From Brevibacillus dissolubilis (lineage in GTDB: Bacteria > Bacillota > Bacilli > Brevibacillales > Brevibacillaceae): a stretch of 64,000 nucleotides of DNA. This document shows positions 9,135 through 18,220 of the stretch, one piece after another. The translations under genes were made by a program, and so were the position numbers. The notes below the pieces were generated by a model, which was not told the DNA's origin, made no database searches, and worked only from the letters and a program-made list of their open reading frames with translations. The stretch covers positions 620,001 to 684,000 of the forward strand of contig NZ_VCNA01000002.1 in the NCBI RefSeq assembly GCF_006170445.1, in the 5' to 3' direction. Position 1 is the first letter of the stretch; the number at the start of each line of letters is the position of its first letter.

Positions 9135-10016
9135 ATGGAGCTTCGGACGCTGAAAACCTTTCAAGTAGTCGCTACCCATCTCAATCAGACGAAAGCTGCC
9201 GAGATCCTCGGATATACGCAACCGACCATTACCATGCAGATTCGGAATCTGGAGATGGAGATTGGTCATTCGTTATTTCATCGGGTCGGGAAAAAAACCT
9301 ATTTGACACCAGCCGGAAAAGTATTAAAACAGCATGTCGATCAGATTTTGGACCGTGTGGATGAGATGAATAAAGCGATGAATCTATTGCATGGACCGTA
9401 TGGCAATCTCGTCATCGCTGCACCTGAGTACTATTGGACCCATTTTCTCACGCTGCTCATCCATACGTATGTAGGGCTTCATCCACAGGTAAAGCTCAAG
9501 CTGGTTTCCTGTAACAGTGGCGACGTGATTCGTCTGATTACGGCAAACGAAGCAGATGTGGGAATCATTGCAGGTCATCATCATAGCGATGATGTACAAG
9601 CCACCAGACTGGACGAAGAAGAACTGGTGCTGGCAGGAAGAAGAGAGCTTTGTGAACAAGGTGAACTGCCTGCGATTTTCCGACATGCTCCGCTTCTCTA
9701 TAAAGAAAGCTATCATCTGGATGGACTCTATGACCGCTGCATGGAGGAGCTTCCCACCAGACCAGTGTCTGTGATCGAAAGCAGCAGTGAAGAGGCGATC
9801 AAGCAAGCGGTCTTAAATGGCACAGGTGTCGGTCTCATCAGTGTAGATCTGATCAAGGATCAACTGGAAAAAGGAGAAGTTGTCTCGTTACACCGCTTTT
9901 CGCAGCCATTAGAAACCTTTATTATCACGCTAAAGGACCGTTCTGATGAGATTACTCTTCAATCGTTTACCGAACTGGTCGTGGAAGGCTGGGACGAAGC
10001 TGGTGAAGAACGATAA
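9135..10016 (+). CDS. LysR family transcriptional regulator
   Basis: This is a LysR-type regulator of 293 residues. The N-terminal winged helix begins MELRTLKTFQVVATHLNQTKAAEILGYTQPTI (written here from residue 1, helix-turn-helix about 18-37), and a periplasmic-binding-like effector domain follows from about residue 90. The ATG at 9135 has AAGGGGGG eight bases upstream. The earlier in-frame start at 9063 would run through the divergent promoter and has no ribosome site. It is transcribed away from the OCD/aminotransferase operon and probably controls it in response to its amino-acid substrate. Confidence 0.9.
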   Translation: MELRTLKTFQVVATHLNQTKAAEILGYTQPTITMQIRNLEMEIGHSLFHRVGKKTYLTPAGKVLKQHVDQILDRVDEMNKAMNLLHGPYGNLVIAAPEYYWTHFLTLLIHTYVGLHPQVKLKLVSCNSGDVIRLITANEADVGIIAGHHHSDDVQATRLDEEELVLAGRRELCEQGELPAIFRHAPLLYKESYHLDGLYDRCMEELPTRPVSVIESSSEEAIKQAVLNGTGVGLISVDLIKDQLEKGEVVSLHRFSQPLETFIITLKDRSDEITLQSFTELVVEGWDEAGEER

Positions 10017-10038
10017 CGCCGTACGACCTCACACATAC

Positions 10039-10095
10039 AACAAACTCCCTCGCTGGTTGATGCGTTGCGTAACCAACAGGGAGTTTGTTTCCTTT
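10039..10095 (+). terminator. Terminator between the LysR gene and the symporter gene
   Basis: Perfect 12-base arms AACAAACTCCCT and AGGGAGTTTGTT enclose an inner stem (CTGGTT/AACCAA-like). The plus-strand tail is pyrimidine rich. It may also stop the opposing symporter transcript. Confidence 0.75.
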
Positions 10096-10190
10096 CAGCA
10101 ATCCAAGCCTCTTTTACATAAAAAACAGACCGTGCCCCGAAAGAACGGTTCCTTCGTAGACACAGCCTGTTACTGTCATCAAACAATCGG

Positions 10191-11657
10191 CTATGACACG
10201 TTACGGTCAGGGCCAATGTCTTGCCGCTTGTATTCTTTTTCCCAGAAATCCGCGCCTTTAATGCCCAGCTTGACCGGATCAAATACAGGGTCTTTGCCTT
10301 CTTTCCTCTGGGTATCGTAATCCTTGAGGACGCGAAGTGCCGGTTTGGTAAGAAGCAGGATCGCGATGATGTTGAGCCATGCCATGGAGCCTACCCCAAT
10401 ATCACCAAGCGTCCACGCGAGCGATGCTGTTTTGATACTTCCGTAGAACGTCACAGCGAGAATCCCGAATTTAAGCAGGTAATCCATCCATGGACGTTTC
10501 ACCTTTTGGTTGATGTACGCAAGGTTCGTCTCTGCCATATAGTAGTACGCCATAATGGTGGTAAATGCGAAGAACAGAAGCGCAATCGCAACGAATGGGC
10601 CGCCATAACCTGGGAGCACAGTCTCCACCGCTTGCTGGGTATACATCGGGCCTGGTTCGATATCCCCGAGGTTGTTGACGATGGCTGGTGCCCCGTCTGG
10701 TTTGACATTGTACATACCCGTGATCAGAATCATGAATGCCGTAGCCGAGCAGACCAGCAACGTATCCACATATACCGAGAACGCCTGCACCAAGCCCTGC
10801 TTGGCTGGATGCGATACTTCCGCAGCCGCTGCCGCATGTGCACCCGTACCTTGACCTGCTTCATTGGAGTAGATCCCCCGTTTGACACCCCAAGAGATGG
10901 CTGCACCGAGAATCCCACCAAATGCAGCATCTACCCCGAAAGCACTCGTGAAAATCAGTGAAATGACTCCCGGCAATTTATCAATGTTTACCGCTACAAT
11001 GAAAAGCGCCAGCAGAATATAGCCAAGAGCCATAAAAGGTACCACAATTTCCGCAACACCAGCAATACGCTTGACACCACCAAAAATAATAGCTGAAAGC
11101 AAAATAACAAGCCCAATACCGGTGATATAAGGACTAACCCCTAAGCCATTCTCCATCCCGGCAGCAATACTGTTTGCCTGAACTCCCGGAAGCAAAAGCC
11201 CGGTAGCGACCACCGTCACGATGGAAAACAAGACAGCATACCACTTGATGTTCAATCCTTTTTCAATATAAAAGGCTGGGCCACCGCGGAATTGGCCGTC
11301 TTGCTTGCTTTTGTATACCTGACCCAGTGTCGATTCCACGAAAGCCGAGCTGGCCCCGAGGAACGCCATCGCCCACATCCAGAAGACTGCACCCGGTCCC
11401 CCATAGGCAATCGCGGTTGCAACACCAGCGATGTTCCCTGTACCGACACGTCCGGACAGAGCCAGAGAGAGCGCTTGGAACGAAGAAACGCCTGCTTCTG
11501 AGCTTTTCCCTTCGAAAATCAGCTTCACCATATCCTTGATGTGACGGACTTGGAGAAAGCGGGTCGCGATGGAGTAGAACAATCCTGTTCCCAGACACAG
11601 ATAGATCAGGGCCTGGCTCCAAATTAAGTCATTTAATCCGTTAACAAAAGCTTCCAA
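10191..11657 (-). CDS. Sodium:alanine/glycine symporter, AGCS (AlsT) family
   Basis: This membrane carrier imports small amino acids with sodium. The 488 residues form about 10-11 hydrophobic segments. Family blocks are present: ALSGRVGTGNIAGVATAIAYGGPGAVFWMW near residues 65-95 (described here in pieces: SGRVGTGNIAG, then GGPGAVFWMW), and GVKRGIYSNEAGQGTGAHAAA near 255-275. A TTG start is read behind GGGGGAG. The gene is monocistronic and converges on the LysR gene. Proximity to the aminotransferase/OCD operon makes a shared amino-acid theme possible but unproven. Confidence 0.92.
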   Translation of the reverse strand: MEAFVNGLNDLIWSQALIYLCLGTGLFYSIATRFLQVRHIKDMVKLIFEGKSSEAGVSSFQALSLALSGRVGTGNIAGVATAIAYGGPGAVFWMWAMAFLGASSAFVESTLGQVYKSKQDGQFRGGPAFYIEKGLNIKWYAVLFSIVTVVATGLLLPGVQANSIAAGMENGLGVSPYITGIGLVILLSAIIFGGVKRIAGVAEIVVPFMALGYILLALFIVAVNIDKLPGVISLIFTSAFGVDAAFGGILGAAISWGVKRGIYSNEAGQGTGAHAAAAAEVSHPAKQGLVQAFSVYVDTLLVCSATAFMILITGMYNVKPDGAPAIVNNLGDIEPGPMYTQQAVETVLPGYGGPFVAIALLFFAFTTIMAYYYMAETNLAYINQKVKRPWMDYLLKFGILAVTFYGSIKTASLAWTLGDIGVGSMAWLNIIAILLLTKPALRVLKDYDTQRKEGKDPVFDPVKLGIKGADFWEKEYKRQDIGPDRNVS

Positions 11658-11775
11658 ATAAACTCCCCCTTTTCTGTTCCTATGTTATGTACCACTAATA
11701 ACTAATTATAGGATATTTATTTTCTTTTATAAACCTTTTTATTTTATTATTATCATTATTTTAGCTCGAGTGACT

Positions 11776-11814
11776 AAAAAAAAGAACCAAACGCATACAT
11801 TTCATGCGTTTGGT
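11776..11814 (-). terminator. Terminator of rluF
   Basis: Perfect arms ACCAAACGCAT and ATGCGTTTGGT are followed on the minus strand by eight T residues. It lies just past the rluF stop. The rest of the gap to the symporter start (11658-11775) is AT-rich, with no other recognised element. Confidence 0.9.
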
Positions 11815-11834
11815 CCTACTTTTGTACGGCTATT

Positions 11835-12524
11835 CTATTGGATCAGCTCCATCAGCTCACCAAGCTCCTTTGGCGTCAGATTGCGCCAATGTCCTACTTT
11901 TAATCCACCGAGCTGGATATTCATAATCCGTACACGCTGGAGCCGTTCGACCCGATAGCCGAACGCTTCACACATGCGGCGGATCTGGCGGTTGAGTCCT
12001 TGTGTGAGAATGATGCGGAACACGCGGTCACTCACCCGGCTGACTTTGCAAGGTTTGGTTTTGGTTCCTAAGATATGTACGCCACCAGACATCCCTTTGA
12101 CAAACTCGGGGGTGATCTGCTTGTTGACGGTCACGATATACTCTTTCTCATGATTGTTCTCCGCCCGCAGGATTTTGTTGACGATGTCGCCGTCGTTGGT
12201 CAAGAGGATCAGACCATCGGAATCCTTATCCAACCGGCCGATCGGAAAAATCCGTTCCGGGTGATTGATGAAATCGACGATATTGCCTGCGATATGCTGC
12301 TCAGTGGTCGAGGTGATGCCGACCGGCTTGTTCAGGGCGATATAAACCGGTTTTTTCTTCGCTCCAATCTGCTTGCCGTCGATCTTAACCACATCGCCTG
12401 GCTCAGCGGTACTGCCCAGCTCAGCCAATTTGCCGTTGATGGTGACCCGCTTGGCCTCGACCAGTTTGTCCGCTTCGCGTCTGGAGCAGAAGCCTGTTTC
12501 GCTGATGAATTTATTGATGCGCAT
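11835..12524 (-). CDS. rluF: 23S rRNA pseudouridine synthase RluF (RsuA/RluB family)
   Basis: This enzyme isomerises a uridine of 23S rRNA (U2604 in E. coli). An S4 RNA-binding domain covers residues 1-60 ([19 protein letters not shown]). The catalytic motif GRLDKDSDG lies near 96-104, with the nucleophile Asp about residue 99. [12 protein letters not shown] and [18 protein letters not shown] match RluF particularly well. It lacks the lysine-rich tail of the E. coli protein (229 versus about 290 residues). The ATG at 12524 is preferred, with GAAGGG upstream. The gene stands alone. Confidence 0.9.
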   Translation of the reverse strand: MRINKFISETGFCSRREADKLVEAKRVTINGKLAELGSTAEPGDVVKIDGKQIGAKKKPVYIALNKPVGITSTTEQHIAGNIVDFINHPERIFPIGRLDKDSDGLILLTNDGDIVNKILRAENNHEKEYIVTVNKQITPEFVKGMSGGVHILGTKTKPCKVSRVSDRVFRIILTQGLNRQIRRMCEAFGYRVERLQRVRIMNIQLGGLKVGHWRNLTPKELGELMELIQ

Positions 12525-12640
12525 TCGTTCGAATCCCTTCCCTGCCAATGATCCTGTATCGATCATGTACTTGAATAGGCATCATTGTACCATATCTGGG
12601 CGCGGGAAGCACATCTATGCCAGCAAGAAATGGGGAATCG

Positions 12641-13516
12641 CTATTCCGCCTTCGCCGCCAAATGATACCCCTCGATAAAGCAATCGATCCACTTCAGCTC
12701 ATCCTCGGGGCACTCCGCAAGCTTCATCAGACGGGCCAGATCATGCGCAATCTTGTCACGGTCACCACGGTGCTCCCGGGTAGAGCAAGCCACCCCACGG
12801 AATATCTCCAGCTCGAATTGCATCTCACTCTTGGTCAGCGGACCCCCATGCGAGGTGACGAAATACTCGGCATCGTATGCTTCAATCCGATCCAAAAGCG
12901 GCAGAAGCTGCTCATCCGTATAATATCTGTTCGGGCAATAGATGGCAGGCCCGATCGCATCGCCTAAGAACAGTACCTTGTCTTCTTTTACATAGATCAG
13001 GCAGGAATCGTGGGCATGATCGCCTCCCACATGCTCGATCGTGACCGTAATTCCACCCAGATCGATCTTAAGCTTTTCTTCAAAAAGAATCGTCGGAAGC
13101 TTGATCTTGATGTCGCGGTCACGCCCGGCAAACTCCTTTTTGATATATTCAGCACAGAATGGTATCTCGATCCCCTGCTTCACCCGCTCGTCAATCGCTT
13201 CGTCTGTCCACTCCCATGCCTGCATGATTTCGAGCTGTCTACGGGTCTCCACATGCGCGATGGAAGGCAGATTCAACCGGTCCATGCCAAATACATGGTC
13301 CCAGTGCCAATGCGTCAGCGCCACGAGTTCGGCTGGCGGCAGCTCGTGCTCGGATACTTGCTCCAGAAAAAGCGCAGCATGGGCGGACGAATTGCCTGCA
13401 TCCATGATGAGAGAGCGCTCACAGCCGGAAATCATCGCGAGGACAGGCCGATCCACGGAGCCGTCAGGTGGCAGATAGAGAATATGATCCGTTAATCTGG
13501 TTAGTTGCAAATTCAT
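12641..13516 (-). CDS. MBL-fold metallo-hydrolase
   Basis: This is a metallo-beta-lactamase-fold hydrolase of 291 residues. The metal-binding HxHxDH motif appears as THWHWDH near residues 87-93. A further histidine lies in GGDHAHDS, a metal-bridging aspartate in FLGDAIG and a late histidine in VTSHGGP. This is the glyoxalase II-like superfamily layout and the substrate is not inferable. GGGGGAG precedes the ATG. It is probably a single-gene transcript. Confidence 0.85.
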   Translation of the reverse strand: MNLQLTRLTDHILYLPPDGSVDRPVLAMISGCERSLIMDAGNSSAHAALFLEQVSEHELPPAELVALTHWHWDHVFGMDRLNLPSIAHVETRRQLEIMQAWEWTDEAIDERVKQGIEIPFCAEYIKKEFAGRDRDIKIKLPTILFEEKLKIDLGGITVTIEHVGGDHAHDSCLIYVKEDKVLFLGDAIGPAIYCPNRYYTDEQLLPLLDRIEAYDAEYFVTSHGGPLTKSEMQFELEIFRGVACSTREHRGDRDKIAHDLARLMKLAECPEDELKWIDCFIEGYHLAAKAE

Positions 13517-13662
13517 AGAGTACTCCCCCTTTTACTTCATTATAGGTAGAGCGGTGGGGTCTGCCTACTCTCATCTGGAGATCTCTGATACTCATTTTTA
13601 TGATAAGATAGTGATTATGGAAGGTTCTTACAGATCATCCCGAATGGAGAGGAAACTCCACT

Positions 13663-13933
13663 ATGAAATATACCGTCGGTGCGTGATGACGGTCTCCCCT
13701 TCGATCCATGGCTTCGCACACATGTCCGCTGCGGTGGAACCCTGCTCAAAGCCTGCCACCGTGCCATGTATGTGCCTGCCAGTGTCACCGACTGGCAAGA
13801 GTGGACAGGGCTGATGTTCCCCGAGTCTGGCGAATACGTCATCGAGGGTGCGCTCACCCCGATCCGCATCGATCTGGAAAAAGACCTCGGCGAATACATC
13901 GAGCCGAATGTCTGGGTTACCTATCACCTGTAA
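13663..13933 (+). pseudogene. Frameshifted or truncated small protein related to a GNAT-associated C-terminal region
   Basis: A strong ribosome site (GAGAGGAAA) precedes an ATG at 13663, but that frame stops after seven codons. The next frame, open from 13679 to 13933, encodes a well-formed 84-residue sequence with PFDPWLRTHVRCGG, VTDWQEWTGLMFPESGEYV and the end EPNVWVTYHL. From memory it resembles the C-terminal extension of some Bacillus acetyltransferase-like proteins (moderate certainty). Removing one G near 13681 would join MKYTVG to RDDGLPFDPW in a single 89-residue frame. A one-base insertion, or a remnant of a larger gene, is the simplest reading. The intact frame alone would need a GTG start with no Shine-Dalgarno. 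It lies 15 bases before the AlkD-like gene. Confidence 0.55.
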
Positions 13934-13947
13934 GGAGGGAGCTTTTT

Positions 13948-14637
13948 TTGACAGAACTCTCACAAGTACTCGATCACATGCGCGAATTCTCTGACCCCCG
14001 CGCCGTCGCCATCTGGGCCAAGGTAGGGATGCCGACCGATACCTACATCGGTGTCAGCTTGACGAATCTCAAGACAATAGCCAAGACGATCAAGAAAAAC
14101 CACGACCTCGCCCTTACGCTCTGGCAGACCGGTATCCACGATGCCCGCCTGCTCGCCACCATGATCGAAGAGCCGAAACAAGTCACCCTAGATCAGATCA
14201 TCCACCAATCCGACGACTTCGACTTCTGGGACCTAGCCGATAAATACTGCAAAAATGTCATCGGCAAAACAACCATGTCCTCTCACTTCATCGACTTGTG
14301 GAAGGACAGCGACATCGAAATGAAAAAACGCTCCGCCTACATCCTGCTCTCCGGCTACGCAGGGCAGAAGAAAACCGGCATCGACGACTCCTACTTCGAA
14401 TCCTTCCTGCGCGTGATCCAAGACTCGATCACCACCGAAAAAAACTGGGTCAAGGAAGCGATGATCTACGCCCTGATCGGCATCGGCAGCCGCAATCCCC
14501 ATCTGCATGAGCAGGCCCTCTCCGTCGCCCGGCACGTAGGTACAATCGAGGTAGATTATGGTGACACCTCCTGCCAGACACCTGATCCCATCAAAATCCT
14601 GACCAGCGACCGTACGAAAAAGAAACTCGAGGCATGA
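13948..14637 (+). CDS. DNA alkylation repair protein, AlkD-like HEAT-repeat family
   Basis: This is a 229-residue all-helical HEAT-like repeat protein of the AlkC/AlkD DNA glycosylase superfamily, expected to act on alkylated bases. Family text includes IAKTIKKNHDLALTLWQTG, the DARLLATMI block, SDDFDFWDLADKYC and EKNWVKEAMIYALIGIGSRN. The TTG at 13948 is chosen because AAGGAGGGAG lies seven bases before it. The longer reading frame would overlap the preceding fragment. A large hairpin follows the stop. Confidence 0.82.
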   Translation: MTELSQVLDHMREFSDPRAVAIWAKVGMPTDTYIGVSLTNLKTIAKTIKKNHDLALTLWQTGIHDARLLATMIEEPKQVTLDQIIHQSDDFDFWDLADKYCKNVIGKTTMSSHFIDLWKDSDIEMKKRSAYILLSGYAGQKKTGIDDSYFESFLRVIQDSITTEKNWVKEAMIYALIGIGSRNPHLHEQALSVARHVGTIEVDYGDTSCQTPDPIKILTSDRTKKKLEA

Positions 14638-14708
14638 AAAAATCCCTTTCTGTAGAGGCACAGCGGTGCACTTGAAACCAGCCTGCCATTCAGAAAGGGA
14701 TTTTTCGT
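14638..14708. terminator. Bidirectional terminator between converging genes
   Basis: The arms AAATCCCTTTCTG and CAGAAAGGGATTT enclose a GC-rich loop, with A residues on the left and T residues on the right. It serves the AlkD-like gene and possibly the opposing desaturase gene. Confidence 0.75.
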
Positions 14709-14736
14709 TCGTATCATCTATAGGGAGCGGGTCACG

Positions 14737-15837
14737 CTAGACTTCTGCGTTGGCCTTCTTCTCCACACGACCTGCTTCTACATCAGCTGCACGATAGCTC
14801 ACCTGTTCTGGATGCTCCGTATCGAGACCATAACCGATGGTCGGATACAGATTGCCAGGGATCGGGTCAACCAGATCTTCATGGGTTTTATAGATACGCG
14901 GTGTCTTCCAGAGAGCCAGCATCGCTTTGCCGAACGACATCGAGTGATAGCGTTCCGGCCACATTTTGAGGATGTGCTCCTTCACCAGCGGATAGTACTT
15001 AGGGCTGATGCCTGGGAAAAGGTGATGCTCAGCGTGGTAAGAGAAGTTGAAGTGAAGGACATCCACCCATTTTGGTACGCGGACAGAGAGGCTGTTCGCA
15101 AGTGGGTCATTCACTGCGGTAAGTGGGTTTAAGTTATGGTTGGTCGCGATATAGGCGCTGAGGATGAAGTTCGCGATCAACGCTGGGATCAGGTATGCAA
15201 AGATCCATTTTTCCAGTCCTACCATGAAAAGGAGTCCAATCCACGTTCCCCACGGAATCAAAAACTGCATCCACAGCAACGGGCGTTTTTTGGCTTCGAA
15301 ATTCTTCAGGTTCACGAAGAAGTTGCGGGTAGCGACGAAGGAAAAGTTGATTGTCAAAAAGCTGAAGTACCCGGTGGAACGGACAAAACGCGGCAGACGG
15401 TACATATGGCTCAGAAGTGGACGTTTCATCAGCTGCTCCAGTGTGGACCATGCGTCCGGGTCGTTCACGTCATGCTGGGTATGCACGTGGTGGGTGACAT
15501 TGTGCCACTTGCGCCACAAGCCTGGGCCTGTGCTCATCGGGAAGAACGCAATCGCACCAAGAAAATCTCGAAGCCATGGTCTACGGACGACCGTACCATG
15601 CAGAATTTCGTGACCCAGAAAGCATTTACCTGCGAAACTGAGTCCCAGGACAAGGGCGATCAGCAGGTTAAGACCTGGGTGCAGATCTAACAAGCCAATG
15701 GTCAGAATCCCAGCCAATGAAACCAACAGGTAGGCCAGTCCTCCCCATAGTCGTGCGGGTACAGGTTGAAACACTTGTGCTGGGAGATGTGGAGAGATAC
15801 GCGCAGCGTACCATCCGAAGGTGTGGAGATCTTTCAT
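14737..15837 (-). CDS. Membrane fatty acid desaturase
   Basis: This is a membrane di-iron desaturase that introduces a double bond into phospholipid acyl chains. The three histidine boxes are present: HEILHGT near residue 80, HNVTHHVHT near 115, and HAEHHLF near 265. Hydrophobic pairs lie between them. The ATG at 15837 has AGGAG spaced seven bases upstream, and the longer ORF start lacks one. A FapR-like operator lies about 100 bases upstream, which links expression to malonyl-CoA/fatty-acid supply. No DesK/DesR two-component genes are adjacent. Confidence 0.92.
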   Translation of the reverse strand: MKDLHTFGWYAARISPHLPAQVFQPVPARLWGGLAYLLVSLAGILTIGLLDLHPGLNLLIALVLGLSFAGKCFLGHEILHGTVVRRPWLRDFLGAIAFFPMSTGPGLWRKWHNVTHHVHTQHDVNDPDAWSTLEQLMKRPLLSHMYRLPRFVRSTGYFSFLTINFSFVATRNFFVNLKNFEAKKRPLLWMQFLIPWGTWIGLLFMVGLEKWIFAYLIPALIANFILSAYIATNHNLNPLTAVNDPLANSLSVRVPKWVDVLHFNFSYHAEHHLFPGISPKYYPLVKEHILKMWPERYHSMSFGKAMLALWKTPRIYKTHEDLVDPIPGNLYPTIGYGLDTEHPEQVSYRAADVEAGRVEKKANAEV

Positions 15838-15938
15838 CGAATTGCTCCTTTGATAGTCCGGCTTTTTGAATAAGTCTGTCATTTACAAAACACATTACTG
15901 TTATCGTAACAAGACATAAGAGGTAATGCAATGTTTTT

Positions 15939-15955
15939 TTATTACCTGGTACTAA
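15939..15955. promoter_or_regulatory. FapR-like operator upstream of the desaturase
   Basis: On the minus strand the 17-mer TTAGTACCAGGTAATAA matches the remembered FapR operator pattern (TTAGTACC arm, central A/T, TAA end) closely. It sits in the promoter region of the desaturase. The 370-base gap (15838-16207) holds this site, a second ATTACC/GGTAAT pair and a terminator, with no gene. Confidence 0.5.
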
Positions 15956-16115
15956 CAATTGGTTCTATATGGAAAAAGCGCGTCGTTACAGGAATATTAT
16001 GGCGTTGGAAGAGCTTTGTTATAAGTGGTTCACAAAAATGACAAAAATCTTTTTTGGGAAGCAACTTAGCTATCATATGCAGGGTTTATTCAAGTCGTTC
16101 CCTATTTTTGGATAA

Positions 16116-16178
16116 AAAATGTCCCTTCCAAGAACAGGATAGTGCTTGTATCTACCTGCCTGTAAGAAGGGACATTTT
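16116..16178 (-). terminator. Terminator after the small membrane protein gene
   Basis: The arms AAAATGTCCCTTC and GAAGGGACATTTT match perfectly. The minus-strand exit runs into TTTTTT. It lies 30 bases past the stop at 16208. Confidence 0.8.
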
Positions 16179-16207
16179 ATCTAGCTGATTTATATACGTT
16201 TTGTGAA

Positions 16208-16609
16208 TTAATACATCAATTTAAGCGCCAACATCGCAAACGCCACAACCGTAGCCACCGTACTCATGGTGATGAACTTGCTGATGCTTGGCTGGTAAGG
16301 CTGATTGCTCTCCGCCTGGCTGATGAGGACGCGCAGGGATTTCATCGTGATTCCGAGTGTCGCTGCGATCGCGAGGAACAGGATGAATACCGTGATGATC
16401 CACCAGTTGAATTCAAAACGGCCCCATTGGAGTACCCCGGTGATCAGGGAAATGATGAGGAACAGGTTTTGAATGCGGACGAAGGTGAAGGTCTTACGTG
16501 CGCGGGAGATGAGCTGCTGTTTGTTCAGCTTGGCGAACGTCATCCCGATGATCGGAAGAATGATGCTCAGGAGCGCGAAAAGCGCGGCGAGTGTATGTAC
16601 GTGTTTCAT
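16208..16609 (-). CDS. Small integral membrane protein of unknown function
   Basis: I do not recognise this family. The 133-residue product begins MKHVHTLAALFALLSI and has four predicted hydrophobic segments (about residues 5-25, 45-62, 68-86 and 110-130), with a basic loop KLNKQQLISRARK after the first. The ATG at 16609 has AAGGAG seven bases upstream. It is flanked by the desaturase and RDD genes on the same strand, but a terminator separates it from the desaturase. Function is unknown. Confidence 0.75.
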   Translation of the reverse strand: MKHVHTLAALFALLSIILPIIGMTFAKLNKQQLISRARKTFTFVRIQNLFLIISLITGVLQWGRFEFNWWIITVFILFLAIAATLGITMKSLRVLISQAESNQPYQPSISKFITMSTVATVVAFAMLALKLMY

Positions 16610-16715
16610 GTGACAACTCCTTCGATATGGAATTACGTGGATAGAACATCCAACTCTTATCATACCGTTGGACTTGCCGATTTACAATAGCTGTCCGAGA
16701 GTTTCGGGCATTCTA

Positions 16716-17087
16716 TCACTTCGATGTCACAATCATTTCGGTTTTGGCGATCTGATCATGCAAAAGCTGTCTTCTTTCGGTGACATCCAGTACGGTGACC
16801 ATGTGCAAAAGTCCCACTGGCAAAAGCATGACGCGTACGAGAATCCGCCAAGCGGTAACCGGCTGTGTCTCGTCGGTTGATACCAGCTTCATCTTGAACA
16901 AGCGGTCGCCTACACTTTGACCATATACAAACAGTGTGAGGAACAAGCCGACAGCAAATACCACCCACACCACATTAGCTTTCACTAAGAGCGAAACTCC
17001 TACGCCCAGAATTAAAAATAAAATACCATCTACCATTCTTGCAAACAGTCTTCTCAATAAGGTAGGTCTGTCATTCGTTGTCATCAT
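16716..17087 (-). CDS. RDD family membrane protein
   Basis: This is a 124-residue RDD-family protein. It has the Arg...Asp pattern RRLFARMVDGILF at the start of the first hydrophobic segment, a second segment VWVVFAVGLFLTLFVYG, and the family stretch GQSVGDRLFKMKLV. RDD proteins are integral membrane proteins of poorly defined role. The ATG at 17087 follows GGGGG. The 308-base gap upstream (17088-17395) contains the pirin terminator and an AT-rich promoter region, and no gene. Confidence 0.8.
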   Translation of the reverse strand: MMTTNDRPTLLRRLFARMVDGILFLILGVGVSLLVKANVVWVVFAVGLFLTLFVYGQSVGDRLFKMKLVSTDETQPVTAWRILVRVMLLPVGLLHMVTVLDVTERRQLLHDQIAKTEMIVTSK

Positions 17088-17310
17088 ACGGATCAACCCC
17101 CATCAATAAAGGATAACAAAAGGTTTGGAAAAAAATAATATATCGTTATGTAATAATATATACCTTTTCACCTACCGATTGAAACTCTTTTCTGATAAAA
17201 AAGTACTAAAAACTTTTCGACAAATCCATATATTGGATGTTTTTTGATAGAATGATAGTTCTTGAGTCACGGTTTCCTTCTCTATTTCCTAGGCAATTAT
17301 AGCCAACACA

Positions 17311-17344
17311 AAAAGCCCGCGTTTGCAGCTTACGCGAGCTTTTT
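17311..17344 (-). terminator. Terminator of the pirin-family gene
   Basis: The arms AAAAGCCCGCGT and ACGCGAGCTTTT (one mismatch) give a stem with a T-rich exit on the minus strand, 50 bases past the pirin stop. Confidence 0.75.
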
Positions 17345-17395
17345 ACCGTTTCATGCAGGTTTGTTCCCATTTCATCCGGTTATGGTCGGACATAC

Positions 17396-18100
17396 TTACG
17401 GCAAATCAATCAACATAAAAGTAGAACCAGTGCCTGACTGTATCTCAAGCTGGGTCAGATCGGTGATTCTTGCAGCATCCCGCCTGCGAAGCTGGGTCTC
17501 TTGGTTCAGGGTAAGCTCACCTTCGATCACGAACAGGTAGGTTCTGCGATCCTGTTGCTGGGTGAAGGTCAGGGCTTTGCCTGCTTCGAGCTCGGACAGA
17601 TACATCGTCAAGTCTTGGTGGATCGATACGACACGCTCAGAAGGCGCTTGACCGGATACCACGGGCAGCAGATTATTTTTCATCGCTGTGGGGTCATATG
17701 CTTTTTGCTCATAGGATGGGGCTAAGCCTCGCTCGTTTGGCATAAACCACAGCTGCAAAAAGCTCAGTTCTTCGGTCGCGGAGGAGTTAAATTCGGAGTG
17801 AATGATACCAGTTCCGGCGGTCATACGCTGGATTTCACCCGGACGCAGGATTTCGGAGTTGCCTGTGCTGTCCTCATGCTTGATCTCACCGCTCAGCACG
17901 ACAGAGACGATCTCCATCTCGCGGTGTGGATGGGCACCGAAGCCTTTTTGCGGGGCCACGGTGTCATCATTGAACACGCGGAGCGGGCCGAAGTTCAAAT
18001 TTTTTGGATCATGATACTCGCCGAAAGAGAAACTAAAGTTGCTTTTCAGCCAGCCATGATCCGCTGAGAAGCGGGATTCTGCCGGATAGACCTTGATCAT
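17396..18100 (-). CDS. Pirin family protein (bicupin, YhhW-like)
   Basis: This is a pirin-family double-cupin protein of 234 residues. Metal ligands of the N-terminal cupin are visible in GFGAHPHREMEIVS and GIIHSEFNSS. The segment FNDDTVAPQKGFGAHPHREME is pirin-typical, and some homologues have quercetin 2,3-dioxygenase activity. The ATG at 18100 is preferred to an upstream TTG, since GGAGG lies eight bases before it. Monocistronic, with its own terminator. Confidence 0.88.
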   Translation of the reverse strand: MIKVYPAESRFSADHGWLKSNFSFSFGEYHDPKNLNFGPLRVFNDDTVAPQKGFGAHPHREMEIVSVVLSGEIKHEDSTGNSEILRPGEIQRMTAGTGIIHSEFNSSATEELSFLQLWFMPNERGLAPSYEQKAYDPTAMKNNLLPVVSGQAPSERVVSIHQDLTMYLSELEAGKALTFTQQQDRRTYLFVIEGELTLNQETQLRRRDAARITDLTQLEIQSGTGSTFMLIDLP

Positions 18101-18220
18101 GTGGACGTCCTCCAATCGAAGTGCTTTATGGATGCATGATACTGTGATATACTTACTTTTGTCAAGTAACCATCAAAAGATAACCCGATCTTGATCATTC
18201 TGAATTGGAGTGTTACGAAT

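Noticed and set aside
12075-12551. 158-codon plus-strand frame opposite rluF
   Set aside because: It is an antisense shadow of a conserved pseudouridine synthase.
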